A stretch of DNA of 64,000 nt, taken from NCBI GenBank assembly GCA_963718195.1, contig CAVQYQ010000010.1:62001-126000 (forward strand). The letters are read 5' to 3'. Each line of letters begins with the position of its first letter. Within the stretch, counting starts at the first letter, position 1. The notes under the pieces are model-generated. The model had not been told where the DNA came from and did not search any database. It saw nothing but the letters and a program-made list of their open reading frames with translations. This DNA is from MADRE3 sp963718195 (GTDB taxonomy: Bacteria; Desulfobacterota; Desulfobulbia; Desulfobulbales; Desulfocapsaceae). A program made the translations under genes and the position numbers. Positions 24,118 to 34,664 of this stretch are shown here, piece after piece.

Positions 24118-25461
24118 ATGTCAGTACTTGATGATAACAGTGTTTTCACCTCACTCAACCAGCGAGGCCCGCTGGCCGTGCGTGATAGTGTCGAGAGTGG
24201 AAGCCGTTTCACTTCCGCCAGTCGTCAATGGGTCAGGAATTTGAAAAAAAGCAGGCTCAATGTGACCAAGTATCGGGCCTTGCGGCGTCAGATTTTCGAA
24301 TTTCTCAATATTAGCGAATTCAGAGCAATAGATCGTCTTATCCACGACCAGAACGCCAGAGAGAAATGCAGTTCAAGGGCCTACACCTTGCTGACAAACA
24401 TGTTCGGTATTCGGGGCACAGAGCCTGAAGTCAAGTTCAGGGTAAATGAGTATGCCCGAACCGCCGATGCTGTCGTTAACTCATTGAAGAACAAAATTCT
24501 TGCCCCGTATGCATCTCATGTGGCGATCACCAATGAGGTTGAGATAACGACGGACCCGGTCGATCTGCTGCTCATGGTATTCGATGACCGCTATCACAAA
24601 AAAGCTCGATTCGAGGCCCAGCGAAAGCTTGCCCTGATGAGTCTTGCCGGCAGCATCGACGAGCGGGAACGTGAAACGAATATTGAAAATAAATTTTCAT
24701 TATTTCTGGACTTTCTCAATGAACATGTCTGGAGTAAAGCACAGAAAATCGGTGAGCATGATATCGTTTACCTTCTGTCACGCCACCAGGGCGATGAATT
24801 TACCTGTTCCAGTGTCGAGGTTTTACCACAGGAAGCAGCGTCGTCGGTCACTATTGATAAAGGTGTAAAACTGACCCTGCTCAAGCGAAGACGTTTCAAT
24901 ATCGGCACCAGGGAAGTTCCGATCTATGTATCAATCAGGAAAAAACCGCCTGAGGCCAAAGTTCTAAAACTCCTGCGAAAAAACGAAAAGAACCCAGCCG
25001 TAGCCGTTGATGACGAACTCGGATTAATGGCCGTGCTTAATTCTGCCGCGGATGTCAAAATATTCCAAAATCACCTGACCCAGAGTGCCACCAAGGCGGA
25101 CTCATTCATGATTCTGGAAGACATCTCTGACACGCTGACAGGCGGCATTCACACCGCCGGCTCAACCGGTTCCTGCTCAAAAACACCGATGCTCAAATTT
25201 TTTGCACGCCTCGGAGGAATGCGGGTCGAATTTATCATCCATACCAATCAATCATGGGTCAACTACATGTATCAGCGCGACGTTGCCCACGATGAGTATG
25301 AAGTTAAGAGAATATTTGATTCAGGAGTTGCAGAACTGCTCTTTCCCCGTGACATCTATTTCCTGGACCATCAAACCGTACGCAACAACATGATTCGCCT
25401 CTTTCGCAAACAGATCGAAGAGGCCTGGCTCTGGGAAAAAAACGGCTCACATCGACGTTGA
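24118..25461 (+). CDS. Uncharacterised 447-residue cytoplasmic protein with possible degenerate RelA/SpoT-like C-terminal domain
   Basis: Not recognised. It has no signal peptide or membrane helix. The N-terminal half is basic and helical (residues 1-225, with a run of charged helices at 150-225). The C-terminal half (about 235-420) alternates strands and helices. Three pieces recall a RelA/SpoT nucleotidyltransferase: VSIRKKPPEAKVLKLLRKNEK (about 281-301), DDELGLMAVLNSAADVKIFQN (about 305-325), where synthetases have D(L/I)xGxRxxx, and VEFIIHTNQSW (about 371-381), where they have VExQIRT. The usual YxSxH motif is not clear, so catalysis is doubtful. A weak RBS (AAAGTAAT) precedes ATG 24118. 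It is divergent from the KdnB-like gene and convergent with suhB. Confidence 0.75.
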   Translation: MSVLDDNSVFTSLNQRGPLAVRDSVESGSRFTSASRQWVRNLKKSRLNVTKYRALRRQIFEFLNISEFRAIDRLIHDQNAREKCSSRAYTLLTNMFGIRGTEPEVKFRVNEYARTADAVVNSLKNKILAPYASHVAITNEVEITTDPVDLLLMVFDDRYHKKARFEAQRKLALMSLAGSIDERERETNIENKFSLFLDFLNEHVWSKAQKIGEHDIVYLLSRHQGDEFTCSSVEVLPQEAASSVTIDKGVKLTLLKRRRFNIGTREVPIYVSIRKKPPEAKVLKLLRKNEKNPAVAVDDELGLMAVLNSAADVKIFQNHLTQSATKADSFMILEDISDTLTGGIHTAGSTGSCSKTPMLKFFARLGGMRVEFIIHTNQSWVNYMYQRDVAHDEYEVKRIFDSGVAELLFPRDIYFLDHQTVRNNMIRLFRKQIEEAWLWEKNGSHRR

Positions 25462-25484
25462 ACCATATTGGTGGTAACCTGCTG

Positions 25485-26261
25485 TTACGATTCGATGTAT
25501 GATGTGAAGAAGGGTAGGAGTTCAGCGTCAATACGCCCATTTGTGGCGATTATCCCCTGTTCTGGAAATGTTTTCCCACCGTTAAAATCACAAACCTGCC
25601 CTCCCGCCTCAGTCACCAGTAGAGACCCTGCGGCAACATCATAATCGTTGAGATTCATTTCCCAGAATCCATCATACTTTCCGGCAGCAACATAGGCCAG
25701 GTCAAGTGCTGCTGACCCACAGCGCCTCACATCACGTATTTCAGTCATTATCCTGTTAAAATAATGGAGATTATTATGCTCCCAGCCACTTCTCAGGCAG
25801 GCAAAACCTGTGGCCAGCACGCTGTTTATCAGGCGATTGCACCCGGAGACCTGAATTGGGGTGCCATTTAACGTCGCACCCTTGCCCCTGGCAGCAAGAA
25901 ACATCTGCTTCATCGCTGGAGCATAGACCCCCCCGCAGATCAGTTCGCCTCTTTCTTTAAGACCGATACTCACCGAGAAATATGGCTGACCATGGAAATA
26001 AGATGTTGTCCCATCGATCGGGTCAATCACCCAGCAATGGTCACTTCCCGATAGATGAACACCGCTTTCTTCACCGATGATATCATGTCCGACAAACCGT
26101 TTTTTAATCTGCGAGACAAGATAATCTTCCACGCGACGATCCACAATAGTTACCAGATCTTTGCTGTTTTTAAACTCAAGCTCATCTGAAAGATCTTCAG
26201 CCAGCCCGGAAAGACAAAGATCACCTGCAGCAGCAAGAATCTCCTGTAAAAAATCGATCAT
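25485..26261 (-). CDS. suhB: Inositol monophosphatase family protein (SuhB-like)
   Basis: A Mg-dependent, Li-sensitive sugar phosphatase of 258 residues. Metal-site motifs are GEESG (63-67), WVIDPIDGTTSYFHG (77-91; Asp80, Asp83, Thr85) and the C-terminal DYDVAAGSLLVTEAGG. The third motif has Asp where WD is usual (YD). Substrates in bacteria range from inositol-1-phosphate to PAP and fructose-1,6-bisphosphate, so the symbol marks the family only. It overlaps recD by four bases (ATGA) and is the last gene of recC-recB-recD-suhB. Confidence 0.85.
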   Translation of the reverse strand: MIDFLQEILAAAGDLCLSGLAEDLSDELEFKNSKDLVTIVDRRVEDYLVSQIKKRFVGHDIIGEESGVHLSGSDHCWVIDPIDGTTSYFHGQPYFSVSIGLKERGELICGGVYAPAMKQMFLAARGKGATLNGTPIQVSGCNRLINSVLATGFACLRSGWEHNNLHYFNRIMTEIRDVRRCGSAALDLAYVAAGKYDGFWEMNLNDYDVAAGSLLVTEAGGQVCDFNGGKTFPEQGIIATNGRIDAELLPFFTSYIES

Positions 26262-27922
26262 GCCTTATCTCCCCTGTTTTGATATTGAAATTCCAGCTGT
26301 TCAGCAAGGCCGCTCTGACGGTTGATCACGCGATCAATGACCTGCCTGCAAAGTGACGATTCAGCCCGTATTGTCACCTTCTCTTTTGCCCTGGTAATCG
26401 CGGTGTAGAGCAGTTCTCTGGACAGAACCTGGTTATCATTTTCCGGAAGAATCACCATGACCTCTTTGAATTCAGATCCCTGGCTTTTATGAACCGTCAG
26501 CGCCCATGCAGTCTGATGAGAAGGCAACCGGACAGGTATGAAGCGCTGGAACGTTCCACCTTGACGTTCAAACCAGACGAAACGTTCCCGACTTCCCGGA
26601 GACCCCGGCAGGCAGATACCAATATCGCCATTGTAGAGCCCCAGGCTGTAATCGTTTCTGGTTATGATTACAGGCCGACCCGGATACCACTCAGCTCTGC
26701 CACACTCAAACCCCCGAGCCGCAAGACTCCTCTCTATCCGCTCATTGACACCACCTACGCCAAGCGATCCGTTTTTAAGTGCACAGAGAATACGAAACGA
26801 GTTAAGCGATTGGAAAAGAAACGGCAAGGAGTCAGGGCTGCTGAAATCCTCTACGCTTACCAGGTATTTTTCATATCTGTCTACGCATGCCGCAAACCAG
26901 TTCGGCCCAGCTCCTGCAACTGAGCTGAAGTTCCCATCCTCAAGCATCTGAACCGCAGCGCTCCCGTTCCCACGGTTGATATGACCGGCAAGCGCTGCTA
27001 TTTCTTCATTGAAACGGTGGGCAGTATGTAATTGGACAACATTTTCCGACAGCACGTCAATACAGTCGGAAAGTACTGCACCGGACTCGACAGAAGCCAA
27101 CTGATCCTTGTCACCGAGCAGGATCAAGCGGCTGCCATCCGCCAGCGCATCAACCAGTTTACTCATCAGGGCCAGGTCAACCATCGAAGCCTCGTCAACG
27201 ATTACTACATCCCAGGGCAACGGGCGGTGAGCGTGATGTCTGAACGAGTGAGAATGCTTGCGCACTCCGAGCAGACGGTGCACTGTTTGGGCCTCACGCG
27301 GCAGTTCATTTTTTATTCGATCATCAATGGTCAAAAGCGGAATCTGGCTGGCCACCGATTGTTGAAGACGCATCGCGGCTTTACCCGTCGGCGCTGTCAG
27401 TGCCATACGAAAACCTGGACCATACTGGGCCATCAACAGCGCAATGATTTTGACGACGGTTGTCGTCTTGCCGGTTCCCGGCCCACCGGAAATAAGACAC
27501 AACCCTTTGCTCAAGGCAACCCGTGCCGCTTCTCGCTGCTCATTTAGAACTTCTGCAGAAGGCAAAAAACAGTGATTTAATAGTCCATCAAGGTTTTCAA
27601 TTGAATAACAAACACCAGCCAGTCCGGTTATTTTTTCAGCCAGCCGTTTTTCGTAACGATAATAACGGTTAAGATATAATCTGCCACTGACAAGCACCAG
27701 TGGTGCGGATGCTCCGGTGGTCGTTACGAGCGGGCATCCCAAGAGCAGTTCCTCCTGGTCGGCTGTCAGCCCGATACATGTATGTCCCGCCTGCATCGAA
27801 TCGATCAGGGTCGAGCAAATGTGCTCAAGGTTCTCTCTTCGACTATCGGTAAACCCGGACCGTCTTCCGATAAAGGAGGCAAAAACGCCAGCAAAGGGGG
27901 AAACCAACGTATCCGTTGTCAT
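26258..27922 (-). CDS. recD: Exodeoxyribonuclease V, RecD subunit (5'-3' helicase)
   Basis: The fast 5'-3' helicase of RecBCD, which processes double-strand breaks and loads RecA at Chi sites. The 554 residues contain Walker A GGPGTGKT (147-154), a DEASMVD Walker B box, the GDKDQLASVESG motif and the C-terminal LTVHKSQGSEF motif of superfamily 1B helicases. The ATG at 27922 overlaps the recB stop (ATGA); a start six codons upstream is also open but overlaps recB further. Followed by suhB with another ATGA overlap. Confidence 0.95.
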   Translation of the reverse strand: MTTDTLVSPFAGVFASFIGRRSGFTDSRRENLEHICSTLIDSMQAGHTCIGLTADQEELLLGCPLVTTTGASAPLVLVSGRLYLNRYYRYEKRLAEKITGLAGVCYSIENLDGLLNHCFLPSAEVLNEQREAARVALSKGLCLISGGPGTGKTTTVVKIIALLMAQYGPGFRMALTAPTGKAAMRLQQSVASQIPLLTIDDRIKNELPREAQTVHRLLGVRKHSHSFRHHAHRPLPWDVVIVDEASMVDLALMSKLVDALADGSRLILLGDKDQLASVESGAVLSDCIDVLSENVVQLHTAHRFNEEIAALAGHINRGNGSAAVQMLEDGNFSSVAGAGPNWFAACVDRYEKYLVSVEDFSSPDSLPFLFQSLNSFRILCALKNGSLGVGGVNERIERSLAARGFECGRAEWYPGRPVIITRNDYSLGLYNGDIGICLPGSPGSRERFVWFERQGGTFQRFIPVRLPSHQTAWALTVHKSQGSEFKEVMVILPENDNQVLSRELLYTAITRAKEKVTIRAESSLCRQVIDRVINRQSGLAEQLEFQYQNRGDKA

Positions 27923-30900
27923 GGTTTTTCTCCGAAACAACGATCGAGTTCATTGAGAACCTGTTCGTCGGGAAGATCACTGTAAACGCCACTGCCGGCT
28001 GTTTCCGGCATCATTCCCCTGACGAAAAGATACATCACTCCCCCAAAGTGGTCTGTATAGGAGTAACCGGGCAACCATCGCTTCAGATAGCGGTGCACGA
28101 CCAGGGAGTACAACCAGTACTGCAGCCCGTAGTTATGGGCGCGCATCGCAGAGACAAGTGCAGCCCTGCTGTAATCAGCAATATGGTCACCCAGATAGTT
28201 GGTTTTATAGTCAATGACATAATATCTGCCGTCATGGAAACAGATCAGGTCTATGTAGCCGTTCAAAAACCCCTCCATCTCGCGATAGAGCAACGGAACG
28301 TAGGTTTGCTGAGAAACAAGAATCCGGTTGACATCGTCTGTGGTTGTATGGGTCATATAAAGTGAAAACCCCAGTTCCTTTACCTGGTGCTCAGGTGCAA
28401 TATCAGCCAATGAAAATGATTCCCCCTGCACCTCCGGCTTCAAAAGACTGGTGGTAACACTGTCTTTCAACAGCTGTTGCAATCCCTTATGGTCAACTTC
28501 AAGACCATATCGTTGACATAATCGACTGACCCGGTTCCCGTCGTAACAGTTCTCTGCAAGATCTTGAAAATCAATATTTTCCAGGATATCGTGGACAAGA
28601 TTGCCGAATCTCACCCCGGCCGGGAGTCGGCTGCTTTCAAGCAGTCTGTTCTCAGTTCCCCTTTCATCAAATGCACCTGCCAGTGCTTCCTCGGTATGGG
28701 CGGTAAAACTGACCAGACCTGAGAAAGAGGTCACGGTCCGGTTCGTAGTAAAAGATCGCCGACCTCTTTTCTCAGGTTGCAGTACCAGATCTCCTCCGTC
28801 AGGCGGCCTGTAGCTGGCCAGCTCCGCTGATTCTTCTTCAATCAGCAGATGAGAACTATTGTTTTGTCGCCCGAGAAGATGCAAGTGGTCATACTGGTAT
28901 TCAAAATCACTGTTTCCATGAGGGAAAAGCATGGTTCCAAGCGGTGACTGGAAGGAACCACTGTTGCCCCCCCATCCCTTGATATCGGCCCAGAACAGAT
29001 AACACCTCAACTGGGCCCTGGTAATTGCCACATAGGCAAGTCGCAGATCTTCTTCTACCTCCTCTTCATATGCCCGCTTGCTGTTTTCTTCAAAATTTTC
29101 AGAGCCCAAATCCACTATGAGCCGGTTATCCCGATCATGACACCTTACCACCGAGCGCCCCCTGAGAACAGAGGGGCTGCCACTCATCAGGTGAGGACAG
29201 AAGGTTATCGGGAATTCGAGACCTTTGGCTCCGTGCATGGTGACAATGGCAACTGCATCACCATCGCTCTCAAGCCGCAGCTCCATTTCATCTACACCAA
29301 GGTCTGAAACAATCATTTTCTGCAACCAGATGATAGTCTGTTCCATCGTCAGGCCATGCAGTTGCGTCATCTCCTGTACCAATTCGCACAGGTGCTGAAT
29401 GTTGGCAATTCTTCTCTCTGCCTGGGCCAGCTCCGAAAGGTATATGAAAACCTTTTCGTCCTCCAGCAAACGGGTCATCATCACCAGAAACCCATGTTCC
29501 TGCCAAAGCTGATGATAGAGATGATAACGCTCGACCCATTGTGTCAAAAGAGTATCATCACCATTGAGCAGGACAAAGTAATCACCGGTCAACCCAAACC
29601 AGTCGCAACTCATCGCCGCTTTTAAACCAGGAATGGAGGCAGGAACGGCAACTGCCCGGATTACGTGCAGCAACTGCGCACATTCGCCTGTCTTAAACAC
29701 GCTTGTCTTGGACGCCACCACCGATGGGATCGAAACCTGTGACAAGGCATCATGGTATTCCTGGGCCTGGCTGTTGGTTCTTACCAGGATTGCTATATCG
29801 GCCGGCAGCAGAGGGTTTTTACAGAATCCACAGATCGGTTCGTATTTCTCGATCATCACGCCGTTTTCGGGGGTCAGCAGCCTGACGATTTCTCCAACGA
29901 CCCACCTTCTTATCCGATCATGCGCTAAACCTCCAGACCAGCGGGGCTCTTTACCACTCCGCATATCCAGTTGACAGTAGACCAGTACCCCCCGTCCCGA
30001 CCCGTCAGCTAAGCTGCCGTCTAGCTCTTTCCTGGCAGGCACCACAGGCTTATAAGGGAGCCCGGCAATGACTGTTTCTGCAAACAGGTCATTGACTGCC
30101 TCCATCAATTGAGGATGCGATCTGAAGTTTTGGCGCAGTGTTACTATCCGTTGTGCCTTTTCCCTGGCTTGAAAGTAGGAGACTATATCGGCTCCTCGAA
30201 AACGATAGATAGCCTGTTTTGGATCACCAATCAGGTAAAGGATATGGAAAGACGTACAAAACAGAACATTAAAGATCTGCCACTGAGCACTATCTGTATC
30301 CTGGAATTCATCGATCAGAACCATGGAGTAACGCTGCCTGATTTTCTGACGAAGTAGCGCACCTTTTTGGCCAGAAACAGCTGAAGCCAAGCGGACGACG
30401 AGGTCATCAAAGGTCATTTTACCATGCTGCTCGAGTCTCTGCGGAAACGCTGTACGCATCAGAGCGGCCAACTCCAGGCGAATCTCGAGTATCAGCGCAT
30501 CCACGGCATCACTGTACAAATCGATCATCTCACCCGGCAGGACCCAGTGAGACAGGTATTCTCTTTTTTTCTCTTGTCCTCTTAATTTTCTGCCATTCAA
30601 CTGGCCAATCAGGTTGTCATATCCTAGCCACGCAACAATGTCTGGGACCGGGGGATGGGACTCCACCATGGAGCGCTCGATTTCCTGACACCACTGCCGG
30701 TAATTGTTATTGAGATCTTTATTTAAAAATCCTCCGCGTGATGCCGTATCAAGATTGGCAATCAGTTCAGAGCTGTAGTTCTGCCACCAGTTCTTAAAGT
30801 TAGTAAAATGAAGTTCTATAAGCGCACACCCACGCTTCACAGATCCTGCTTCTGGAACTATCTCGGCCAGCAAATCCTCGGCTCCGGCAACACTTGCAAA

Positions 30901-31458
30901 AAGTGACTCAGGGTCCGGATGGTATGTTGTTACCAGGTGACAAAAGCGTTTGTCAAAATCATAGAGTGTTGCTCGCCAGTAATCGTTTACCACTGATTTT
31001 TGAAGCAGTTGCGCGTCACCGACCAGTTCAACATCAAAGAGTTGACCACTTTCAACCGGCTGCTCGGTCAACATTCTCTGGCAGAAACCGTGAATGGTAT
31101 AAATTGGTATACAGTCAATATCAAGCAGCGCAAGGTCAAGCAGCCGCACTGCCTTGCGCTTGTCCTCTATCCGGGCAGCCCACTGCACCAGGACATCATC
31201 AAAATCAGCACTGCTGCCGGTCATGATCTTCCTGCCTTCTATCAATCGAGCCCTGATCCGATCCTTTAAATCTTCAGTCGCCGCCACCGTAAATGTAACC
31301 ACGAGAATCTGATCAATTTTGATTGAAAGTTCGACGATGGCCCGGAGAACATGCGTCGAGATAGCAAAGGTCTTTCCGGTTCCGGCACTTGCTTCAACGA
31401 TCGTTATGCCCTTTTCTATATCAGTTGATTCTGATAACAGCACTTGCTCGACAGTCAT
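27919..31458 (-). CDS. recB: Exodeoxyribonuclease V, RecB subunit (helicase-nuclease)
   Basis: The 3'-5' helicase and only nuclease of RecBCD. The 1179 residues match the family. Walker A is EASAGTGKT (22-30), with LIDEFQDTD as the Walker B box, GDPKQAIYRFRGAD as motif III and MHGAKGLEFPITFCP as motif V. The C-terminal nuclease has GYIDLI (Asp1070) and DYKTN (Asp1083, Lys1085), the residues that chelate Mg and cleave DNA. ATG 31458 overlaps the recC stop by four bases, so stoichiometric translation is likely. Confidence 0.97.
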   Translation of the reverse strand: MTVEQVLLSESTDIEKGITIVEASAGTGKTFAISTHVLRAIVELSIKIDQILVVTFTVAATEDLKDRIRARLIEGRKIMTGSSADFDDVLVQWAARIEDKRKAVRLLDLALLDIDCIPIYTIHGFCQRMLTEQPVESGQLFDVELVGDAQLLQKSVVNDYWRATLYDFDKRFCHLVTTYHPDPESLFASVAGAEDLLAEIVPEAGSVKRGCALIELHFTNFKNWWQNYSSELIANLDTASRGGFLNKDLNNNYRQWCQEIERSMVESHPPVPDIVAWLGYDNLIGQLNGRKLRGQEKKREYLSHWVLPGEMIDLYSDAVDALILEIRLELAALMRTAFPQRLEQHGKMTFDDLVVRLASAVSGQKGALLRQKIRQRYSMVLIDEFQDTDSAQWQIFNVLFCTSFHILYLIGDPKQAIYRFRGADIVSYFQAREKAQRIVTLRQNFRSHPQLMEAVNDLFAETVIAGLPYKPVVPARKELDGSLADGSGRGVLVYCQLDMRSGKEPRWSGGLAHDRIRRWVVGEIVRLLTPENGVMIEKYEPICGFCKNPLLPADIAILVRTNSQAQEYHDALSQVSIPSVVASKTSVFKTGECAQLLHVIRAVAVPASIPGLKAAMSCDWFGLTGDYFVLLNGDDTLLTQWVERYHLYHQLWQEHGFLVMMTRLLEDEKVFIYLSELAQAERRIANIQHLCELVQEMTQLHGLTMEQTIIWLQKMIVSDLGVDEMELRLESDGDAVAIVTMHGAKGLEFPITFCPHLMSGSPSVLRGRSVVRCHDRDNRLIVDLGSENFEENSKRAYEEEVEEDLRLAYVAITRAQLRCYLFWADIKGWGGNSGSFQSPLGTMLFPHGNSDFEYQYDHLHLLGRQNNSSHLLIEEESAELASYRPPDGGDLVLQPEKRGRRSFTTNRTVTSFSGLVSFTAHTEEALAGAFDERGTENRLLESSRLPAGVRFGNLVHDILENIDFQDLAENCYDGNRVSRLCQRYGLEVDHKGLQQLLKDSVTTSLLKPEVQGESFSLADIAPEHQVKELGFSLYMTHTTTDDVNRILVSQQTYVPLLYREMEGFLNGYIDLICFHDGRYYVIDYKTNYLGDHIADYSRAALVSAMRAHNYGLQYWLYSLVVHRYLKRWLPGYSYTDHFGGVMYLFVRGMMPETAGSGVYSDLPDEQVLNELDRCFGEKP

Positions 31459-34400
31459 GTTCGCAGCTCCTCCAGAACATGCGCTGTTTCCCAGAGCGGG
31501 ATAAGGAGCTGCCGGCAGAGTCTTTCAAATTCATGATTCAGTACGGTTTCAGCGGCTTGATTGCGGTAGAGAAGGTTCCACTCCGGTATATATTGATTGT
31601 CAATGGATTTTACATATACGTGCCGGGCAACCTCCATTGGCTCCTTCTTAACCCGTGCACTCGCACGCTGCAGACAGTGCTGTCGTGCGTAAGAAAATGC
31701 AGGTTCTATCAGCAGGTCGCTAACACGACAACAGCCGTCAGTGAACAGATCAGCTAACAGACTCAAATGAGTGTCACTTCCCATCTCCAGGTCAAAGACA
31801 ACGGTGCAGTCGCGTGCCAGGATATAGGTGGGAAATTTCTGTTTCCGTACTTTGGCGGCGACCAGATGGCAGAGCCAACCTTTGAGCAGATCCTTTCCTT
31901 TCAGATCAGCATAGCGGTAAAGGAGCTGTCCCTTTTCGTAACAGTTGGTCAGATTCCCTTCAACGACGAGCTGATTCAGGGGCAGTTCAAAAAAAGGCTC
32001 CTCAACAACCGATCCAAGCTTAAAATCAGATACCCGCCGGACAAAGGAGCCAAGATGGTGCAGTTCGTTTTCAAAAGCGACCTGCCCGGGAGTACCAAGC
32101 GGCCACCGAGAATCAGCCTGCATCCGCGCGAGGATCGGCAAACTGTCCGTTTTGTGCATGATCGATTCAACAATTTCCTGCTGCACTGAATATTGGGACA
32201 GATGGTCAAGCCTGAACAGCTCATCATCGTCTGGAAATAATTCATTATTATAAAGATCTATGCCGAGGACGTGACGAACAAAGTAGACTTGTGGTTGAGA
32301 AAAGAAACGGACAAGGTCAGCATAATCATATCTTGACACTGCTGCGGGCTCTGTTGCGGCTGGCACCCATATCGACGGAACCGTATCATCAGTTCGGTTC
32401 AGGTTAGACGCCACCTCGCAACTATAGTGATCATAACTAAACAAGGTGCTTTTACCGGTATAATAGTTCCGGCTATAGGGCTGGAGCGGATGCTGGACAG
32501 TGGGGTCATCCACGTTATACTGGGCCTGCAGACACTCCAGCAATTCTCTGACAACAACAGACGGGGGAATCTTCTTGTTGGTCCGTATGGACTGACCCGT
32601 GTAACTCAGATAAAGTCGCTCTCGGGCAGCAATAATTGCCTCGAGAAACTGATACCGGTCATCCGCCCGATTTGACCTGTCTCCATGGCGGTACTGTCTG
32701 CCCATCAGGTCAAAGGTTGTAAAATGATCCTGTTTCGGATACTCGCCTTCATTGAGACCAAGCAGACAAATCACCCGAAATGGAACAGAGCGCATCGGAA
32801 GCATGGAACAAAATGTTAATTTGCCACTCAGAAAACCGCCGCTGGAACAGGTCTCGACAACAGATTCCAACCAGGTTTCAATGACCTGGAACGAAACATT
32901 CAGCCGGTGAACGTCCGAGTACTTTTCTTCAAGTTCGGACAAGACCTGATTAAGAGACAGTAAGTCGGGATTTTCAGGCTCTGCAAAAAGGGCTTTTGAG
33001 AGGAGGAGCAGCTCCGCTGACCACTCCGATAGTGTTTTATCACCTTTAAATGATTCGCGACTTTGATCGACTAACTCTATGAACCGGCACAGTCCACCAA
33101 GAAGCTCTCCACCTCCACCCTCTATACAGGTAACGGGAAAAACATCTGCGACCATCTCCTCGCTGTCAATGGCATACCCCATCAACATCCGTTCAAGCCC
33201 AGACTTCCATGTTCCAGCCTCACTGGCAATGCAGTTATCACTGCGACGCTGCTGAGCTGAGAGACCCCAGCGAATTCCAGCTTCGATCACCCAGTGACGG
33301 ATGGTCTCAAGGTCAGCAACCGACATTGAGAACTGAGGATGGACCTCAGGACTTTCCAGAATACTGACGATTTCGGCCCATCCGTATCTCCCTGAAAACA
33401 ATGCGAGACATTGCATGAATACGTCAAAATAGTGGTTTCTTTTCCTTACATTGCGATCTGCAATGGTGTGATGGATATCCTTAAAAACAGCAGGGATGAG
33501 CAACGCATACTCCTGTATATCGGGCGCCATGACGATAATCTCGTGGAGGTCAAGCGTCTGATCACCATACATCCAGCAGAGGATGTGATCCTTGAGGACC
33601 ATAAGCTCTCTCATTCGGGAGTGACATGAAACAACCGCTATAGAGCTATCTTGCTCGGTGTTGATATACCTGTTTTTATCTGGTTTGGAACCGTTAAGGA
33701 TATCTGACTGGAGCAGGTGTAAAAGAGAATCAGAGCCCCCTTCCACTGGATCGACGAAGGAGGCCTCACCGTCACAGTATGTTTCGACCCGGCCAAGCAG
33801 CAGTTCCTGGAAATGTGCACCCTGGCGCCCGAAGTTCACCAGCAGCGGGTGGTAATCAAAATCTTCTCCGGGATCAGCGTTTCCGGCGTTTGCAGCAGCG
33901 AGAATTCGCTTCGCCCTGGTCCTCCTGCTCTCCATATCCCCCCAATACAATGCACAGGGAGAAAGGAGCAGGAGATGTACATCCATCTTTGCAGAAAGTG
34001 AGCTCAGTGCCGAAAGAAAAAGCGGAGGCATGGTATGCAGGCCAAAGACAAAGATACGTTCGGGAAGCTTGCCATCCTTCGGGTCAAACGTATCCAGGCT
34101 GGAAATTAGTCGCGAAATCACCTCACCCCGATGCAGCTTGGAGGGTGAGGCATCCCTGATCTTTATCCACAGTTCCTTCTGCCAAACTTCCGATTCATCA
34201 TTGGTACTGGTTTTACCGGACTCCCAACCACTGAGAATATCCATTCGCATCATCTGGTATTGATCGAAGACATGGGCGAGCTGCCGGGCCAGCTGGAATC
34301 GCTTTAGCTCCGACTGCTCACCAGCCAGATAGACAGCAATCGGTTTCAGAGAAGGTTCCGGTATATCCCGCAGCAGATTTTCCAGCTGCCAGGTCAGCAG

Positions 34401-34664
34401 ATCACGATCGAAAACCTGCTCATCGGTTGTCAGGCCGACCAGATTACTGAGATAGTCGATCCATTGTATCGGCAGAAAATAATCGGCATTGCACCATACG
34501 CCAAAATGTTTGGAAAGGTATTGGGAGAGCATTCTCTCCATTCCACGACTCTGAATAAGAAACAGTTCTTTTGTGAAAAGAGACGACGAACCATCGCGAG
34601 AAAGTACACGGGCAAGACACCTGGCAAGATGTTCTGTCCTGTTCGAGGTATGTATAATGAACAT
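31455..34664 (-). CDS. recC: Exodeoxyribonuclease V, RecC subunit (Chi-recognition scaffold)
   Basis: The scaffold of RecBCD: splits the DNA strands, recognises Chi and holds RecB and RecD. The 1069 residues fit the family (E. coli 1122). N-terminal HTSNRTEHLA and IQSRGMERMLSQYL, and the segment LLGLNEGEYPKQDHFTTFDLM near residue 640, are RecC landmarks. RecC is a decayed helicase, consistent with the lack of an intact Walker A. The first gene of the operon; the RBS is weak (AAGGA 15 bases upstream). The Chi sequence of this organism cannot be read from the protein. Confidence 0.95.
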   Translation of the reverse strand: MFIIHTSNRTEHLARCLARVLSRDGSSSLFTKELFLIQSRGMERMLSQYLSKHFGVWCNADYFLPIQWIDYLSNLVGLTTDEQVFDRDLLTWQLENLLRDIPEPSLKPIAVYLAGEQSELKRFQLARQLAHVFDQYQMMRMDILSGWESGKTSTNDESEVWQKELWIKIRDASPSKLHRGEVISRLISSLDTFDPKDGKLPERIFVFGLHTMPPLFLSALSSLSAKMDVHLLLLSPCALYWGDMESRRTRAKRILAAANAGNADPGEDFDYHPLLVNFGRQGAHFQELLLGRVETYCDGEASFVDPVEGGSDSLLHLLQSDILNGSKPDKNRYINTEQDSSIAVVSCHSRMRELMVLKDHILCWMYGDQTLDLHEIIVMAPDIQEYALLIPAVFKDIHHTIADRNVRKRNHYFDVFMQCLALFSGRYGWAEIVSILESPEVHPQFSMSVADLETIRHWVIEAGIRWGLSAQQRRSDNCIASEAGTWKSGLERMLMGYAIDSEEMVADVFPVTCIEGGGGELLGGLCRFIELVDQSRESFKGDKTLSEWSAELLLLSKALFAEPENPDLLSLNQVLSELEEKYSDVHRLNVSFQVIETWLESVVETCSSGGFLSGKLTFCSMLPMRSVPFRVICLLGLNEGEYPKQDHFTTFDLMGRQYRHGDRSNRADDRYQFLEAIIAARERLYLSYTGQSIRTNKKIPPSVVVRELLECLQAQYNVDDPTVQHPLQPYSRNYYTGKSTLFSYDHYSCEVASNLNRTDDTVPSIWVPAATEPAAVSRYDYADLVRFFSQPQVYFVRHVLGIDLYNNELFPDDDELFRLDHLSQYSVQQEIVESIMHKTDSLPILARMQADSRWPLGTPGQVAFENELHHLGSFVRRVSDFKLGSVVEEPFFELPLNQLVVEGNLTNCYEKGQLLYRYADLKGKDLLKGWLCHLVAAKVRKQKFPTYILARDCTVVFDLEMGSDTHLSLLADLFTDGCCRVSDLLIEPAFSYARQHCLQRASARVKKEPMEVARHVYVKSIDNQYIPEWNLLYRNQAAETVLNHEFERLCRQLLIPLWETAHVLEELRT

